A stretch of 64,000 nucleotides of DNA, taken from Amaranthus tricolor. Lineage: Eukaryota > Streptophyta > Magnoliopsida > Caryophyllales > Amaranthaceae. Below are positions 49,647 through 64,000 of this stretch, one piece after another. The DNA lies in the NCBI RefSeq assembly GCF_026212465.1, contig NC_080058.1:2557501-2621500 (forward strand), given 5' to 3'. Below the pieces are notes generated by a model. It was not told where the DNA came from and did not search any database. It was given only the letters and a program-made list of their open reading frames with translations. How positions within the stretch are numbered: the stretch's first letter is position 1; each line of letters begins with the position of its first letter. A program made the translations under genes and the position numbers.

Positions 49647-51759
49647 AGATATGTAACAGGCTCAAATTTCTTAATCTTAATCTTCCGATTAATTATTCCG
49701 AAATTTTTTTTCGAATTCCTAATCCTTTGGTTATCTAATTCAAATCATCTTTAATTCCTAAACCTTATTCCGATTTTGTAATTTCTTTATAAGCACTAAA
49801 ATATTATTTTATTATTTTATACTACGAAAAGTAAAATTTTAATATTATATTTACAGTTTTATTAAAACGTTACGTTTCAATTTCGTTTCCTTAAACTAAC
49901 TTTACTACTTATCATTTTAACCTTACAACTTTGATTTAATTATTTTATACCTAAAAATTAACTATATTTTTCTTATTAACTTTAAGTATAGTTTTAAGCA
50001 AAATTTTCTAAGTAAACTATCATAATTTCATAATTAAACCTTAATCATACTTTTCCATTAATCTAAAACATTTCACTAGTATAAACTAGAACAAAAATTT
50101 GATGAATTAAAATCCTTTCTACATCAATCCATAATGTTCATCACTTACACAAGCTATCACTATTTTCTTGCACAAGTTAACCTTCTTCTACACTCCAAAC
50201 TTTTACACATCCACTTACACACTCCAACTCTTACACATTCACTTACACACTCTAATTCACTTACACAAGTTAACCTTCTTTTTCATACAATCTTATGAAC
50301 TAAAAAGTTGCCCAAAACCCATTATAAATGCCCCTCCTTAGCCATGAGATCACTTGCACCCCTATCATCGAATCTTTCTACCATTCTTTCTTATATCTTC
50401 ACTTCATTAACATCTTACTAACTTTATACCTTTTTTATTAGTTGAAGAATCAAATGAAGATGGAGCTTGATCTTATTACTTCTTAAGCCAATAATCATCA
50501 ACTTTTGAAAAGTCAAGAATTATCTTTTGGAGCTTGGATATCATTTTCTTTTGGTTAATTGAAGATCTACTTCTTTGAAGCTTAGAGCCTTGAAGACTTT
50601 CTCTTTTGGAGCTTATTTTTTTAAGTTCTTATTTTCCTATTATTATTCTCTTACTTGGTTTAGCGCCACCTTTGGAGGAAAATGGTACACATTTTCTTAA
50701 CTCTCTCGTTATGTGATATTTATTTATGGTTACTCGATAATATAAAAGCATGGTCAACATGATTTTATTTTAATCATTTAAACTTTACATGGTAATATTA
50801 AAGTCATATCCAATTTAGTGATATTTTCGTCAAAACAATAATACTTTTCGGACACTTGAAAAAAAAGTCACATACATGGAAATTTTTGATTAATATGATA
50901 ATCTAGATATATATGAATTTTACTAGTTAAATAAACTATGTCTTTAAAATGATTCCATATCATCTTGGTGTTTTGATAATTTTTTTTTGGACTCAAGTAA
51001 TTATAAAGAATTATTAATCGGTTTATCGGTAAAATAGTCAAACAAATTTGTTAAAATGCTTAGCGTTGTTTTTCTTGAAAACTCATTTCACTTAGATTTT
51101 GGACCCTTAATAACTTGTCGGATTATATTTTTTTTTATAGTTATGATAGGTCTGTTTTATTATTTTACTGGTTATTTGATAAAATACGTTATTAAGTACT
51201 TAGATTTACTACCCTTGACTTTTATGATTATTTATGACATAATAATGACTTAGTTTAGCCTCAGGAATCTTAGTATAGCTAGGAAAATTTGTTATTTAAT
51301 TAATATTAATTTATTAGATACTAGTAATTTGGTCTATTAAAAGGGTAGAATTGTCAAAATTTTGACTAGTGGAAGTTTGACTTATAAGAATGTAAACTAT
51401 TTCGGTTTAGAGTCTTGTTTGATATTGCATGATATTGATTATATGACTCTGATAGTAAGGTAACGTCGAACCATGGACCAGCATGTAAAATCCCGGCGTC
51501 CGTGTTAGCTGGCACGTAAAATGCGGTGTCAGACAGGGGGTCCTAGAAAAACCCATCCTGTGAAGTCTCGAGCATGACAGTATTGAGAGGAGTGACGACT
51601 CCCAACACAGTTAGGGTTTAGGACTATGGTCCTCACCTAACTAGACCCTTACATATATCAGTTGTCATTATTGTTGTGATCTTGTGATGTGCTATGATGA
51701 TAAAGTTATGAGGCTTAATTGAACTTGATTAAATAAGCATTAAGGTTACCAAGTATTTA

Positions 51760-52464
51760 TGTAACACCCCGATATTTTCCCGATATATTAAATGATTTGC
51801 TAGTAATATTATTATTATTTTTTTTTATTATTATCATTCTTTTTAGAAAAATATATATTTCTTTTTATTATTTATTTTGTTAGTAGATTAAATCATGAGA
51901 CTTCAACTTTTAAGGCAATTAAAATCATTTTAAGTCCAAATCTTTTCCTAATCTATCTTTAATTTCAAAAAAAAAAAAAAATATAAAAATGGGAATGTGT
52001 ATGGGTGGCCGGCCATAGGGTGAATATTGGGAAGATTGTAACTTCCATTTTGGCTATTGAATGGTTAAGGAAATTATGATCAATAAAATCTCATAATTCC
52101 TTAATCAATTCCTTTCCTTATTCCTTTCCTTACTCCTTTGTCATTTCAAATTCATTTGCAAGTAAAGAAAGCACTCTCAAACTCCCTCATTTCTCACGCC
52201 TAAACCCTCCTTGATTCATCAATTTGGTTCATAAAATTTTGGTGTTGTTCTTGAGCAATTGTAAGTAAATCTTAATTTAGTTTTATTTTTAAGTTTTAAT
52301 TTAAATTTCTATGTTTTTATGTGTGTTATTTTATAGTTTATGATTTTGTTCATGAATTGAAATTTATGTGTGGAAGTATGATGTTTTTCTATCCAAATTA
52401 AAGTATGGTTTTAGGGTTTTAGATATGTTCACATGTGTGTGAAGCATTGTTTGATGAATGATTG

Positions 52465-52549
<85 letters not shown>

Positions 52550-54210
52550 AAAAAAAATGATTGCTCATATAAAAAAAATGTGTATGTGGTGATGGAAATT
52601 TATTTTTTTTATTTTATTGACTAATAAAAGAGGATTATAATGTTGGTAAAAAAAAAAAAAAAATGCATCTATATATATGTGATGTGTTTGTGTGTGTACA
52701 TTGGAGTAAAAAGAATTATTTTTGAGAAAAATATAAATAATTAATCAAAATTTATTTTTTGGATGTGATCATGGAAATTATGTAAATTTTATTGTTTAGA
52801 TTTATTAGGGAATAAAGCATTGAAATTTATATTTTTGTGATAAAAAAAATGAAATCCCGTAGGTTTTGAAAATAGTGGAAAAATTGTGTTTTTGGAGCAT
52901 TTTTGGCTTTAAAATTTAGTTAAAAATACTTATACTATGTTATAAATTATGAAAATTGGTACTCGGGGGTTTTGACGCCTTCCGGACGCAACGGTGAAGT
53001 CGGATTTTCAGTTTGACAGTTTTAAGATGAGTTTCTGGACAGATTGTATAGGCTGTCCGGTTTTGTGTATATACCATGTCATAGTATGTGATGGATGTTC
53101 ATGTTGTGTGTAGTATTCTAGGTATGGATGTGATTGTATATGTGTGTTATGGATGATTTGAGGAAAATGTGTATGTGTGCTTATTTCCCGAATACGATTG
53201 AACCTTGTAGGAAGTCGATTCGTGACCGGGAATTGATTAAGACGCTTGCGAGTTGGTTATCTTGCTTAAGGTATGTACACGCAGCGTGGTTCGCATTAGT
53301 CCGATGTATCATATAATAATGGTATACAAAAGAAAAGCATGGATATATAGTACGGATAATGTTATCTTTCGAATCAATAATTTGTTTATACATTGTTTTG
53401 ATAAGCAGAGGTAGTATGACCTCACTAACTTTAAAGTGGACGTAGTATGACGTCAATTGGTGGAAAAGAATTGCTCGCGGTATATGAGGGCATTATGAGC
53501 CACCGCGGGGGTATGCATACTTAACCATAGGCACCGAAGTAAGGCGAGTGTCTATGGTAGAGGCTTGCTTAGGGGTTAGCTCCCCCTAATGTATTGTCTC
53601 ACTTATGGAGTTTGGAGTGTACCGGCAGTATGGCTGGATAGTACAGCAGTATGGCTGACTAACTTTTACATGAAAATAAATATTCTTAATAAGCATGATC
53701 GAAGCGTACGGTTCTGTGAATTGTCAGCTAATTAATTAAAACTTTTTCTTGTGTTATTATTTATTTGGTATGCGACGTTTGCTGACGTGTACTTTTGGTC
53801 TTAACGACCCTGCGATGATGTTGTTTCCTATCTGGGCAATGACTAGCAGTAAGTTAAGTTGCAGGTCTGGGGATTGAGGATTGTCCCTTGAAGAAATAAA
53901 TTATTAGGGTAGAAAGTCTTAATAAGAACTTCAAAATTTAGTTTAAAGAACATTTGGTTTTTATGAGGCGACTTTCGTTCTCAAGTTGTAATAAGTAGAT
54001 TTAACTTTTCGTTCTTATCCGCTGCTAAGAATTTCTTATTATCTAGTAGTTCTTAATAACGCTAATAGAACTCGATCCGCACGTTTTCCTTAACTTCAAA
54101 ACCGATTTAAACTGTTTCTAACATCCCGGTTTGACTCGGATTATAGTTGTTCCGTTTTTAAGAGATCATCTTCTCTTTTCGTACGACCCGAGTTATTCCG
54201 AGATGTTACA
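51760..54210 (+). repeat. 5' LTR of the chromovirus
   Basis: 2451 bp. It contains an (AT)n run at 52468-52547 and a GC-richer 3' half with a repeated CAGTATGGCTG motif at about 53626-53660. The short open frame 53134-53316 recurs in the other LTR and has no recognisable product. Confidence 0.95.
52468..52547. repeat. (AT)n microsatellite in the 5' LTR
   Basis: About 80 bp, allelic by descent with the run at 61190 in the 3' LTR. Confidence 0.95.
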
Positions 54211-54212
54211 AC

Positions 54213-54225
54213 TGGTATCAGAGCC
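54213..54225 (+). other. primer binding site (initiator-Met tRNA)
   Basis: TGGTATCAGAGCC, two bases after the LTR end, is complementary to the 3' end of plant initiator-methionine tRNA and primes minus-strand synthesis. Confidence 0.95.
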
Positions 54226-54353
54226 GAGAGGGAATTAATACCCGAGAGGAACCCTGGAGAGCTTTAGATAATGCCCCAGCTTGGGCAGAAATAGAGGCTC
54301 TGGGAATTTGGGATAGAAAAGAGGGAGAAAGTGATTTGGATTACACCCGACGA

Positions 54354-55124
54354 ATGGAAATGATCTACAAAAAGTCCAAACAGGTGTATGAAAGAATAAT
54401 GGAAGAGGAGACGATTGCACTGAAAGAGATGATTGACCAGTTTCACCTAGAGCTTGACAGGAGGGTGAGAGCAGTTCAAACTGAGGGTCGGGACGGAGTA
54501 GACGTTCCAGAACCTAGTGGGGCAAGGAGAGATAATAATGAGGAGGATGTTCCCGTAGTAGACCCAAACTTAATGCCATTTATAATCTTCGATGAGTTGG
54601 ATTTCGAGAGGGATCCAGAAGAGGATCCAGAAGAGGACCCGGAGGAGGAGGACCCCGATGAGGACCCAGAAGAGGAATTTGAGGAGGATTTCGAAGAAAA
54701 TTCTGATGAGGAGCAGGGAGAATTCATGGAGGAGGATCCTTTAGGAGTGGTAGAAGATCCTGATGAGGATAACTTAGGGGATGGATATAATGCTGATGAG
54801 GAGGGGGAACTAGCTGATAGAGATGGAATGTTGAGTGATGATGATAGCGGGGTAATTATTTTAGGGGGTTGGCCGGTGAGGCGAGAGGATCTTATGAGCG
54901 AGGAAGAGAGTGAAATCATGATGTGGGAGGAGGAACCACCCGAGCCAATAATTGTAGAGCTTTCTGATTCCGTAGCGCGACTTACTGTGAGTGATTCCTT
55001 ATCTGTAGGAACCCCATCTGATTCCGATAGCGTGTCTAGCGATGACTCTGGTGATGCTGATTTTGACCCTGATCAATACATGGAGGATCGGCACCGCCTG
55101 GATGCGTCACCTTTATTTGCCTGA
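54354..55124 (+). CDS. extra acidic ORF of the chromovirus (upstream of gag)
   Basis: From the first ATG at 54354 it encodes 256 residues. The frame is open further upstream right back to the primer site, so initiation may be earlier or by another codon. Residues about 20-50 form a charged helix (YERIMEEETIALKEMIDQFH). Then a very acidic stretch repeats EEDPEEDPEE units, followed by Ser/Asp/Glu-rich sequence ending HRLDASPLFA. No zinc knuckle, protease or membrane segment is present. The product is not recognised. Acidic proteins can act as histone-like or chromatin contacts, but that is speculation. It ends 441 bp before gag-pol. Codon use is not degenerate and there are no stops, which suggests recent coding constraint or very recent insertion. 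Confidence 0.6.
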   Translation: MEMIYKKSKQVYERIMEEETIALKEMIDQFHLELDRRVRAVQTEGRDGVDVPEPSGARRDNNEEDVPVVDPNLMPFIIFDELDFERDPEEDPEEDPEEEDPDEDPEEEFEEDFEENSDEEQGEFMEEDPLGVVEDPDEDNLGDGYNADEEGELADRDGMLSDDDSGVIILGGWPVRREDLMSEEESEIMMWEEEPPEPIIVELSDSVARLTVSDSLSVGTPSDSDSVSSDDSGDADFDPDQYMEDRHRLDASPLFA

Positions 55125-55565
55125 TTGTTTTTTTTTTTACTTTATTTGATTATGCATGTGTTAGAGTTCGTATGTCTAGTTCCTTAGTAGAATAAATTGC
55201 GAACAATTTTGTTGGTTAAATGATTTGGTTGTTTATCTCGGACTTTGGTAGTTTTGAACAATGACTATGTGGGAATTTATACCCAAGTATTCTTTCTAGA
55301 TTGGAAGTATATGGTATATTTGTTTTGAATTTGAATTTTGTTTTTTTTTAAAAATATAAACATTAGTAAGTAGGATCGATTCAGTGTTGTATTTATGGAA
55401 AAATGAATAAATCTGATTATAGACTCATTGTTCAACCTTTTTACCTTTAGGGCTACTACCTTGTATATTTTAGAGCAATAACAGAATGAGTTTTTCCCTA
55501 AACCTCAAACGCTATAGAAATGTATTTACATACCTTGTTTAACCTAATGCAGTATACCTGCCATC

Positions 55566-58500
55566 ATGCCACCCCTTTTGAAAAGGTCCGTGCCAAGAGG
55601 AAACTCTGATCGCGTGCTTCGAAACCTAGTTAAGGCCCTAGCTGGTGCAAGGAATCCGAGACCGAAATCCTTGGAGGAAAAGGCTTCGTCAATTAGTAAG
55701 AGAATAGCCCAGAGTAAACCCTCGACTTATAGTGGAAAAGGTGAACCTTCTATGTTGGAAAACTGGCTGAGAGAATTTGACAAGCTTTTTAGTGTGGTGA
55801 GATGTCCTGCTGAGCTCATGGTTGACCAAGCCGCGTTTTTCCTAGTGGAAGACGCTGACTATTGGTGGACACATAGTAAGATGAGGTTGATATCAGAAAA
55901 CGACGGTGACTTAAGCTGGGAAGGATTTAAGGGGGCGTTAAGGGACCAATTTTATCCGCCTCATGTTAGGAAGGACAAATCAAATGAGTTTGCTAGGTTC
56001 GAAATGGGAAACCTAACGGTAGATGAATATTATCAGAAATTTATGGAATACTTGAAGTTTTGCCCTGACGATGTCCCAACTGAGGGAAAGAAAATACAGC
56101 GTTTTGAGTTAGGTCTATCGTATGAGATCCAAAAACACATTGAGACTGATAGATATGATACGTTAGAGCAGCTATATAAAAGAGCTGCGCAGATTGGGAA
56201 TGTTATCAGGAAGGAAAAAGAGAAGTTGGGCCATAGCGGAGAAAAGAGAAAAGAACCCGTGTTTCAGAATGATACGAATGCGAGTAATCAAGTCCAAAAT
56301 CAATTTAAGAAGCACAAACCGTTTGGAGGCTTTCAGGAGAAAGGTTTCCATTCTGGTCAAAACAGCAAGAATGGGGGAAATTCGAGAATAGAGGCTAGAA
56401 TGCAGAAGCCTTTGTATGATCGTAATGGGAAGGAAAGAATCTTCAACTGTAGGAGATGCCAAAAGAATCACCCAGGAAGGGACTGCTGGGGGGCGTTAGT
56501 GGACTGTTCTTACTGTGGTAAGCCGGGCCATAGAATGTACGAGTGTTATACTCGCATAGGACAACAAGAGTTGCAAGGGGGAAATCATAGAGGTTTCCAA
56601 CAGCAAAGACTCACTAACGGACGAAGTGGTAATGAAGCTGGAAGGGGGAATCACAATGGTGGAAGTTTTGGCCGAAACTTGAGAGGTGCCTCAAACCCTA
56701 GGTTTCTGGGAAATAACTCCGGTGTTCAGCAACGACTGGGAAATGCTAGAAACGAGAATTTCTTTTCAAGCCAACGTGGTAATCAAGGAGGTGTTACTAC
56801 TTCTACCCAGAACGACGGCAGGCTTTCGGCAGTTAACTCGAGGGAGGCAGCGCAAGCGTCGGATGTGGTCATAGGTACGTTCTGTATTAATACAAAATCC
56901 GTTAAAGTACTGTTTGATTCTGGTGCATCGTACTCGTTTGTTTCAAAGTCTAGAGTTAAAGATTTAGAATTGGAGAACCCCGAGAAAACATCTTTTTCAG
57001 TCTCTACTCCTTCTGGGGAGACTTTTCAATGTAATACGTTGTTCCGTGAAGTGCCGGTTAAGATAGGGAAAGTGAAATTTTCAAGTAATTTATTTTCTCT
57101 AGAAATGGATGATTTAAATGTAATACTTGGGATGGATTGGCTAAGTAGATACAAAGCGATAATAGATTGTGAAGAACAGTCAGTGACCTTAAGTGGACCT
57201 AGGGGGGAGAAGGTTAAGTATAGGAGTCTTCCTAAGGGACCAAGGATAAAGATCGTATCATCATTAAAGGTCAAGAAGTTAATCAAGCAAGGGCAACCGT
57301 GGTTTCTGTGTAGTATAAGTAAAGTAGGGGAGCGAGAGTTGCAACTTGAGAACATTCCAGTGGTCTGTGATTTTAGAAATGTTTTTCCAGAAGAACTTCC
57401 TGGTATGCCGCCAAGAAGGGACGTGGACTTCTCGATTGATTTAATCCCTGGGACAGGGCCAATTTCAAAAGCTCCTTACCGAATGGCCCCAAAGGAGATG
57501 GAAGAATTGAAAGTCCAATTAGAAGAGTTGTTAGAGAAGGGTTATATAAGACCTAGTGTGTCGCCTTGGGGAGCCCCAGTGTTGTTTGTAAGGAAAAAGG
57601 ACGGAACGATGCGTCTCTGTATTGATTACAGAGAACTTAATAAGGTCACTGTTAAGAATAAGTACCCGTTACCACGGATCGATGATCTTTTTGATCAGTT
57701 GCAAGGGGCAGGAGTCTTTTCCAAGATTGATCTGCGGTCAGGGTACCATCAGTTACGTATCAAGGAGGAGGATATTAGTAAATCAGCTTTTAGAACCAGA
57801 TACGGACACTTCGAGTTTACCGTGATGCCTTTTGGGTTGACCAACGCACCTGCAGCATTTATGGGGTTGATGAATCGGGTTTTTAACGCGTACCTCGATA
57901 AGTGTGTGGTGGTGTTCATTGATGATATTTTGGTATATTCCAAGAGCCAAGAAGAACATCAAGAACATTTAAGGATAGTCTTGCAGATTCTGCGAGAGAA
58001 TCAGTTGTATGCTAAGTTTTCGAAGTGTGAATTTTGGTTAGAGCAAATGGCTTTTCTGGGTCACATTGTTTCTAAGGAAGGAATTTCTGTTGATCCAGCA
58101 AAAGTAGCAGCTGTTCGGGATTGGTCTACACCTCGGAATGTTACAGATATCCGGAGTTTCTTGGGATTAGCAGGATACTATCGTCGTTTTGTGAAGGACT
58201 TTTCTCGCATTGCTCGTCCACTGACAGCCTTGATGAAGAAAGAAAAGAAGTTCGAATGGACTGAGGAGTGTGAGAAGGCATTTCAGTTGTTGAAGGAGAA
58301 GTTAACTACAGCCCCTGTGTTGACCTTACCTGATCCATCCTTGGAATACTCTGTGTACAGTGACGCTTCTAAACATGGATTAGGTTGTGTTTTAATGCAA
58401 GATAAAAAGGTGGTGGCGTATGCTTCACGTCAACTAAGGACTCATGAGGTGAATTATCCAACACATGACTTGGAGTTAGCTGCTGTGGTTTTCGCATTGA

Positions 58501-60392
58501 AAATCTGGCGACATTACCTTTATGGTGTCAAATGCAAGGTCTTTACGGATCATAAAAGTTTGCAATTTTTGTTCACTCAATCCGAGTTGAATTTGCGCCA
58601 ACGACGTTGGTTAGAACTTATCAGTGATTATGATTTAGAGATTTCATATCACGAAGGCCGTGCGAATGTAGTCGCTGATGCTTTGAGTAGGAAATCGAGG
58701 CATTTCGTCTCAGCGTTAATAACCTCTGAGAAGTTGTGTAAGGAGTTTGGGAGAATGAACTTGGAGATAATCCAAGAAGGGGAATTGGAAGCCAAGTTGA
58801 GTGCCTTGTCTATTCAACCTACCTTTTTCGAAGAGATTATGGCTAAGCAACTGGAAGACCCAAAGTTCATTAAACTTCGGGAGCAGATCAGTGAAGGGAA
58901 AGCTGATGGTTTTACAATTCATGAGGACGGTAGTCTTCGTTTTAAGGGACGGTGGTGTGTGCCGGATGGGTGTGACTCCTTGAAGGAAAAATTATTGAAC
59001 GAAGCTCATTATTCTAGATACTCGGTTCATCCTGGTGGGGATAAGATGTATCAAGATTTAAAATGCATGTTTTGGTGGTCTGGTATGAAAAAGAATATTG
59101 CTGAATTTGTTTCCAAGTGTTTAACGTGTCAAAAGGTTAAGAGTGAACATCGAAGACCAGCTGGGTTACTGCAACCTCTAGAAGTCCCGGTCTGGAAGTG
59201 GGATGACATATCTATGGATTTCGTGTTAGGGTTGCCACGAACTAAGGCTGGTAATGATACTCTTTGGGTTATCGTGGATAGGCTTACTAAGTCTGCAAGG
59301 TTTATTCCGATGAACTGTAAGTGGGATATGGACCAACTTGCTCGTGCCTATATTAGATACGTTGTTCGATATCACGGAATACCTCGTACTATTGTCTCTG
59401 ATCGTGATACTCGATACTTGTCACATTTTTGGAAATCATTACAGCAGGCTTTGGGAACCACTCTTCTTCATAGTACGTCTTTTCACCCTATGACGGATGG
59501 TCAGACTGAACGTGTCAACCAGATACTAGAAGACATGTTGAGAGCAATAGCCATGGAATGGCAAGGTTCATGGGATGAACATTTGGATTTAGTGGAATTC
59601 TCTTATAATAACAGTTATCAGGCAACAATTCAAATGGCTCCGTTTGAAGCACTTTATGGTCGTAAGTGCCGTAGTCCTGTATGTTGGGATGATTTTACTG
59701 AATCTGTCACCTTAGGACCTGATATGCTTGTACAAATGACTGAGAAAGTAAAGTTAATTCGCGAAAAAATGAAGGCAGCCCAGGATAGACAAAAATCGTA
59801 CGCCGATCTCCGACGACGGCCTGATGAGTACGAAGTGGGCGACAAAGTTCTACTCCGTGTGTCTCCGATGAGAGGTGTGGTTCGTTTTGGTGCTCGTGGG
59901 AAGTTAAGCCCGCGTTTCATTGGCCCCTATGATATTGTGGAGCGGATTGGGAAGTTAGCTTACCGGTTAGCGTTACCTAATGCGCTGGGTAAAGTTCATG
60001 ACGTTTTTCATATCTCCCAGTTAAAATGTTATGTTGCGGCTTCTTCGCATGTCTTAGACCCGGAACCGTTAGAACTTGATGAAAGCCTCACCTATGAAGA
60101 GCAACCTGTTCAGATTTTAGATAGAAAGGTTCGCAGTACTCGGCGAAAAGATGTTGCAATGGTTAAGGTTCTATGGTCAAATCATCGGTCACAAGAGGCA
60201 ACTTGGGAAACAGAAGCTTCAATGCGAGAGAAGTATCCGCATCTTTTTCCTCAGGTTAGTAAGTTACGGGGACGTAACTTTTTAAGGGGGGTAGGAAGCG
60301 GTAGAATTTTGCGTTTTGCGCGCTTTGAGGTTTATTTTGATCTATTTCTTTTGTTGTGTGCTTGTTTTGTCGTCTTTTTTTTATGTGTGTGA
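55566..60392 (+). CDS. gag-pol polyprotein with chromodomain (1608 residues)
   Basis: Domains are in Ty3/gypsy chromovirus order. Gag capsid spans about residues 50-220 and the zinc knuckle is C314-X2-C317-X4-H322-X4-C327. The protease has DSGAS at 451-455. Reverse transcriptase has VFIDD with D786/D787, and RNase H begins at YSDAS (D933). Integrase has an HHCC finger and D1218, D1279 and E1315 (exact DD35E spacing), then a GPY motif (FIGPYDIV). The chromodomain is at about 1512-1563 ([12 protein letters not shown] to YPHLF), which places it with Tekay/Del-type elements that target by histone marks. The frame has no stop or shift, so the element may be autonomous. The last 25 residues are an odd hydrophobic tail ([20 protein letters not shown]). 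Confidence 0.97.
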   Translation: MPPLLKRSVPRGNSDRVLRNLVKALAGARNPRPKSLEEKASSISKRIAQSKPSTYSGKGEPSMLENWLREFDKLFSVVRCPAELMVDQAAFFLVEDADYWWTHSKMRLISENDGDLSWEGFKGALRDQFYPPHVRKDKSNEFARFEMGNLTVDEYYQKFMEYLKFCPDDVPTEGKKIQRFELGLSYEIQKHIETDRYDTLEQLYKRAAQIGNVIRKEKEKLGHSGEKRKEPVFQNDTNASNQVQNQFKKHKPFGGFQEKGFHSGQNSKNGGNSRIEARMQKPLYDRNGKERIFNCRRCQKNHPGRDCWGALVDCSYCGKPGHRMYECYTRIGQQELQGGNHRGFQQQRLTNGRSGNEAGRGNHNGGSFGRNLRGASNPRFLGNNSGVQQRLGNARNENFFSSQRGNQGGVTTSTQNDGRLSAVNSREAAQASDVVIGTFCINTKSVKVLFDSGASYSFVSKSRVKDLELENPEKTSFSVSTPSGETFQCNTLFREVPVKIGKVKFSSNLFSLEMDDLNVILGMDWLSRYKAIIDCEEQSVTLSGPRGEKVKYRSLPKGPRIKIVSSLKVKKLIKQGQPWFLCSISKVGERELQLENIPVVCDFRNVFPEELPGMPPRRDVDFSIDLIPGTGPISKAPYRMAPKEMEELKVQLEELLEKGYIRPSVSPWGAPVLFVRKKDGTMRLCIDYRELNKVTVKNKYPLPRIDDLFDQLQGAGVFSKIDLRSGYHQLRIKEEDISKSAFRTRYGHFEFTVMPFGLTNAPAAFMGLMNRVFNAYLDKCVVVFIDDILVYSKSQEEHQEHLRIVLQILRENQLYAKFSKCEFWLEQMAFLGHIVSKEGISVDPAKVAAVRDWSTPRNVTDIRSFLGLAGYYRRFVKDFSRIARPLTALMKKEKKFEWTEECEKAFQLLKEKLTTAPVLTLPDPSLEYSVYSDASKHGLGCVLMQDKKVVAYASRQLRTHEVNYPTHDLELAAVVFALKIWRHYLYGVKCKVFTDHKSLQFLFTQSELNLRQRRWLELISDYDLEISYHEGRANVVADALSRKSRHFVSALITSEKLCKEFGRMNLEIIQEGELEAKLSALSIQPTFFEEIMAKQLEDPKFIKLREQISEGKADGFTIHEDGSLRFKGRWCVPDGCDSLKEKLLNEAHYSRYSVHPGGDKMYQDLKCMFWWSGMKKNIAEFVSKCLTCQKVKSEHRRPAGLLQPLEVPVWKWDDISMDFVLGLPRTKAGNDTLWVIVDRLTKSARFIPMNCKWDMDQLARAYIRYVVRYHGIPRTIVSDRDTRYLSHFWKSLQQALGTTLLHSTSFHPMTDGQTERVNQILEDMLRAIAMEWQGSWDEHLDLVEFSYNNSYQATIQMAPFEALYGRKCRSPVCWDDFTESVTLGPDMLVQMTEKVKLIREKMKAAQDRQKSYADLRRRPDEYEVGDKVLLRVSPMRGVVRFGARGKLSPRFIGPYDIVERIGKLAYRLALPNALGKVHDVFHISQLKCYVAASSHVLDPEPLELDESLTYEEQPVQILDRKVRSTRRKDVAMVKVLWSNHRSQEATWETEASMREKYPHLFPQVSKLRGRNFLRGVGSGRILRFARFEVYFDLFLLLCACFVVFFLCV

Positions 60393-60461
60393 TTGTTGTG
60401 TGTTTTGTGATTGATTGTTGTATGTTGTGTTTGAACGTTGAGGTTTTGGGGTCAAAACCTT

Positions 60462-60477
60462 TTTAAGGGGGGTAGTC
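60462..60477 (+). other. polypurine tract
   Basis: AAGGGGGGTAGTC lies immediately before the 3' LTR and primes plus-strand DNA. A near-identical TTTTTAAGGGGGGTAG occurs about 180 bp upstream (60280-60295), inside the end of the pol frame. Confidence 0.85.
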
Positions 60478-63010
<2,533 letters not shown>

Positions 63011-63545
63011 ATTTAGTAGCAGTAATGAACTTCTGCAAGTATTGAGAATGTAAGTTAATGGCTTAGTAAAGGTCAATAATGAGTAATGACCTTCTATATG
63101 ATTGAACTATCGCATCATAAGCTTGTTGAGAAAATTGTACTCGGCTTTATCGCTAACCGATTTAATCGGCTGTCATCCGTATTATGGATGACAGTATTTT
63201 GCAGGAAAATTTAGCTCAGGTTTCGATCCAGGCCGCAACTTTAATTATTTCTATCGAGGACTTAGCTGCATTGATTTTACTTGATGACTTTGATGACTAT
63301 ATTGTACTTATGTTTTTTTTTTTATCGTATTTAAGCAAACCTTATTTTATATTTTCTCAGTCGTAAGATTTTTTTTTTAACTTATGTTTTGAACAGTTTT
63401 AGTTTAAATGGTTTTTAGCAGTTCGGCGTTTTACACTTCCGCATTATTTATCTTAAGTATAATTATTAATGTTAATTATGTATCGAAAGTGCCGCTCCTG
63501 CTACAAGATATCACTTAGGTTCTTCGTATTCCAGTAGCCAAGTTT

Positions 63546-64000
63546 GTTATATAGTTTATTATTTAGTTTGTTGTACAAGAGACACGTCAAAGCCAGTTTG
63601 TTAGGGCCTTAGTTTGCTAGCTTTTATTTTCTCTCTCTGCACATATCAATTGTATATATACCCCTCTTTGTCTTTTGTGTGAATAATAATAAAAATACAG
63701 AATGCTTTCTTTCTTCTTCTTCTTCATAATGTGTTCTTCATTGATGTGCTAAGCTCACCATTTCATCATGGTATCACAACAGGTGTTTCTCTTTCCTTAA
63801 AAACAGGTTTCTACCATTTTTTTTTCCTTCTTTCTTTTCTAAATCTTTTTCTCTTGGTTATTCCCTGTAAAACGTAAGTTTTGCATTGAAGAAATGGTGA
63901 GTTCTGAGGCTGATCCAACTCAAAATCCAGCAAGTATTTTCTACCTTTATCCTGCCAGTATAAAACTGGTATCAACTTCTTTTGATGGATCAGGATATGC
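63546..64000 (+). mobile_element. 5' end of a copia LTR retrotransposon (cut by window edge)
   Basis: A short LTR runs from about TGTTATATAG (63546) to CCATTTCA (63765), with a CT-rich 3' part. TGGTATCA (63769-63776), the initiator-Met primer site, follows, and then a gag start at 63894. The 3' half is beyond the window, so LTR length and target duplication cannot be checked. Confidence 0.75.
63894..64000 (+). CDS. copia gag, N-terminal part only
   Basis: It begins MVSSEADPTQNPASIFYLYP, then ASIKLVSTSFDGSGYA. This is the standard opening of plant copia gag proteins (the Y-L-hydrophobic ... LVSxxFDGxGY block). The frame is open to the window edge. Confidence 0.8.
   Translation, partial: MVSSEADPTQNPASIFYLYPASIKLVSTSFDGSGY

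Noticed and set aside
53134..53316. 60-codon frame repeated identically in both LTRs (also at 61933-62115)
   Set aside because: Identity follows from LTR duplication; no domain and no evidence of translation.
54476..54919. Minus-strand 147-codon Ser-rich frame
   Set aside because: It is the complement of the acidic EEDPEE repeats, so openness follows from composition.

Overview
The window is nuclear DNA from a flowering plant. The evidence is spliced genes with GT-AG introns, a GH17 glucanase pair, plant-type LTR elements with initiator-Met tRNA primer sites, Stowaway and CACTA-type elements, very AT-rich spacers and long (TA)n runs. A dicot is likely. The repeat flavour recalls Caryophyllales/Amaranthaceae, but that is an impression and not a proven placement.

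Genes. Four genes can be supported. (1) An eight-exon CCCH zinc-finger plus RRM protein lies on + at 7686-11017, with a start-stop uORF upstream and an intron in its 3' UTR. (2) A two-exon 73-residue coiled-coil protein lies on + at 28884-29520. (3, 4) Two paralogous secreted endo-beta-1,3-glucanases (GH17, PR-2 type) lie on - at 34927-36535 and 43677-45207. They share the same exon plan, intron phase and TATA position, so they are a local duplication. All other coding sequence belongs to mobile elements.

Mobile-element layout. 1.5-3.8 kb: decayed CACTA element with transposase pieces. 4.2-6.4 kb: a foldback element and several MITEs. 14.1-18.8 kb: Stowaway, foldback and AT-rich MITEs. 22.5-23.2 kb: 3' tail of a LINE on the minus strand. 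25.4-26.2 kb: internally deleted hAT element with a perfect 8-bp target duplication. 27.3-27.8 kb: complete 489-bp TRIM, with a solo LTR of the same family at 38.1 kb. 30.9-31.9 kb: Mutator-like element with roughly 300-bp inverted repeats. 37.0-38.0 kb: hAT-like element packed with CCGA-rich motifs. 39.6-40.4 kb: decayed copia 5' end on minus.

The right 14 kb is a nested structure. A 2.6-kb solo LTR (49652-63505, target duplication AGATA) was split by a complete Ty3/gypsy chromovirus of the Tekay type (51760-63010, target duplication ATTTA). The chromovirus has near-identical LTRs, an uninterrupted gag-pol-chromodomain ORF, and an extra acidic ORF between the primer site and gag. A copia element begins 40 bp beyond the solo LTR and runs off the window.

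No operon-like or defence system is visible. The most unusual material is the extra acidic ORF of the chromovirus, the CCGA-rich hAT-like element, the start-stop uORF and 3'-UTR intron of the zinc-finger gene, and the set of exactly delimited insertions. All exon boundaries are read by eye from splice consensus, reading phase and family conservation.
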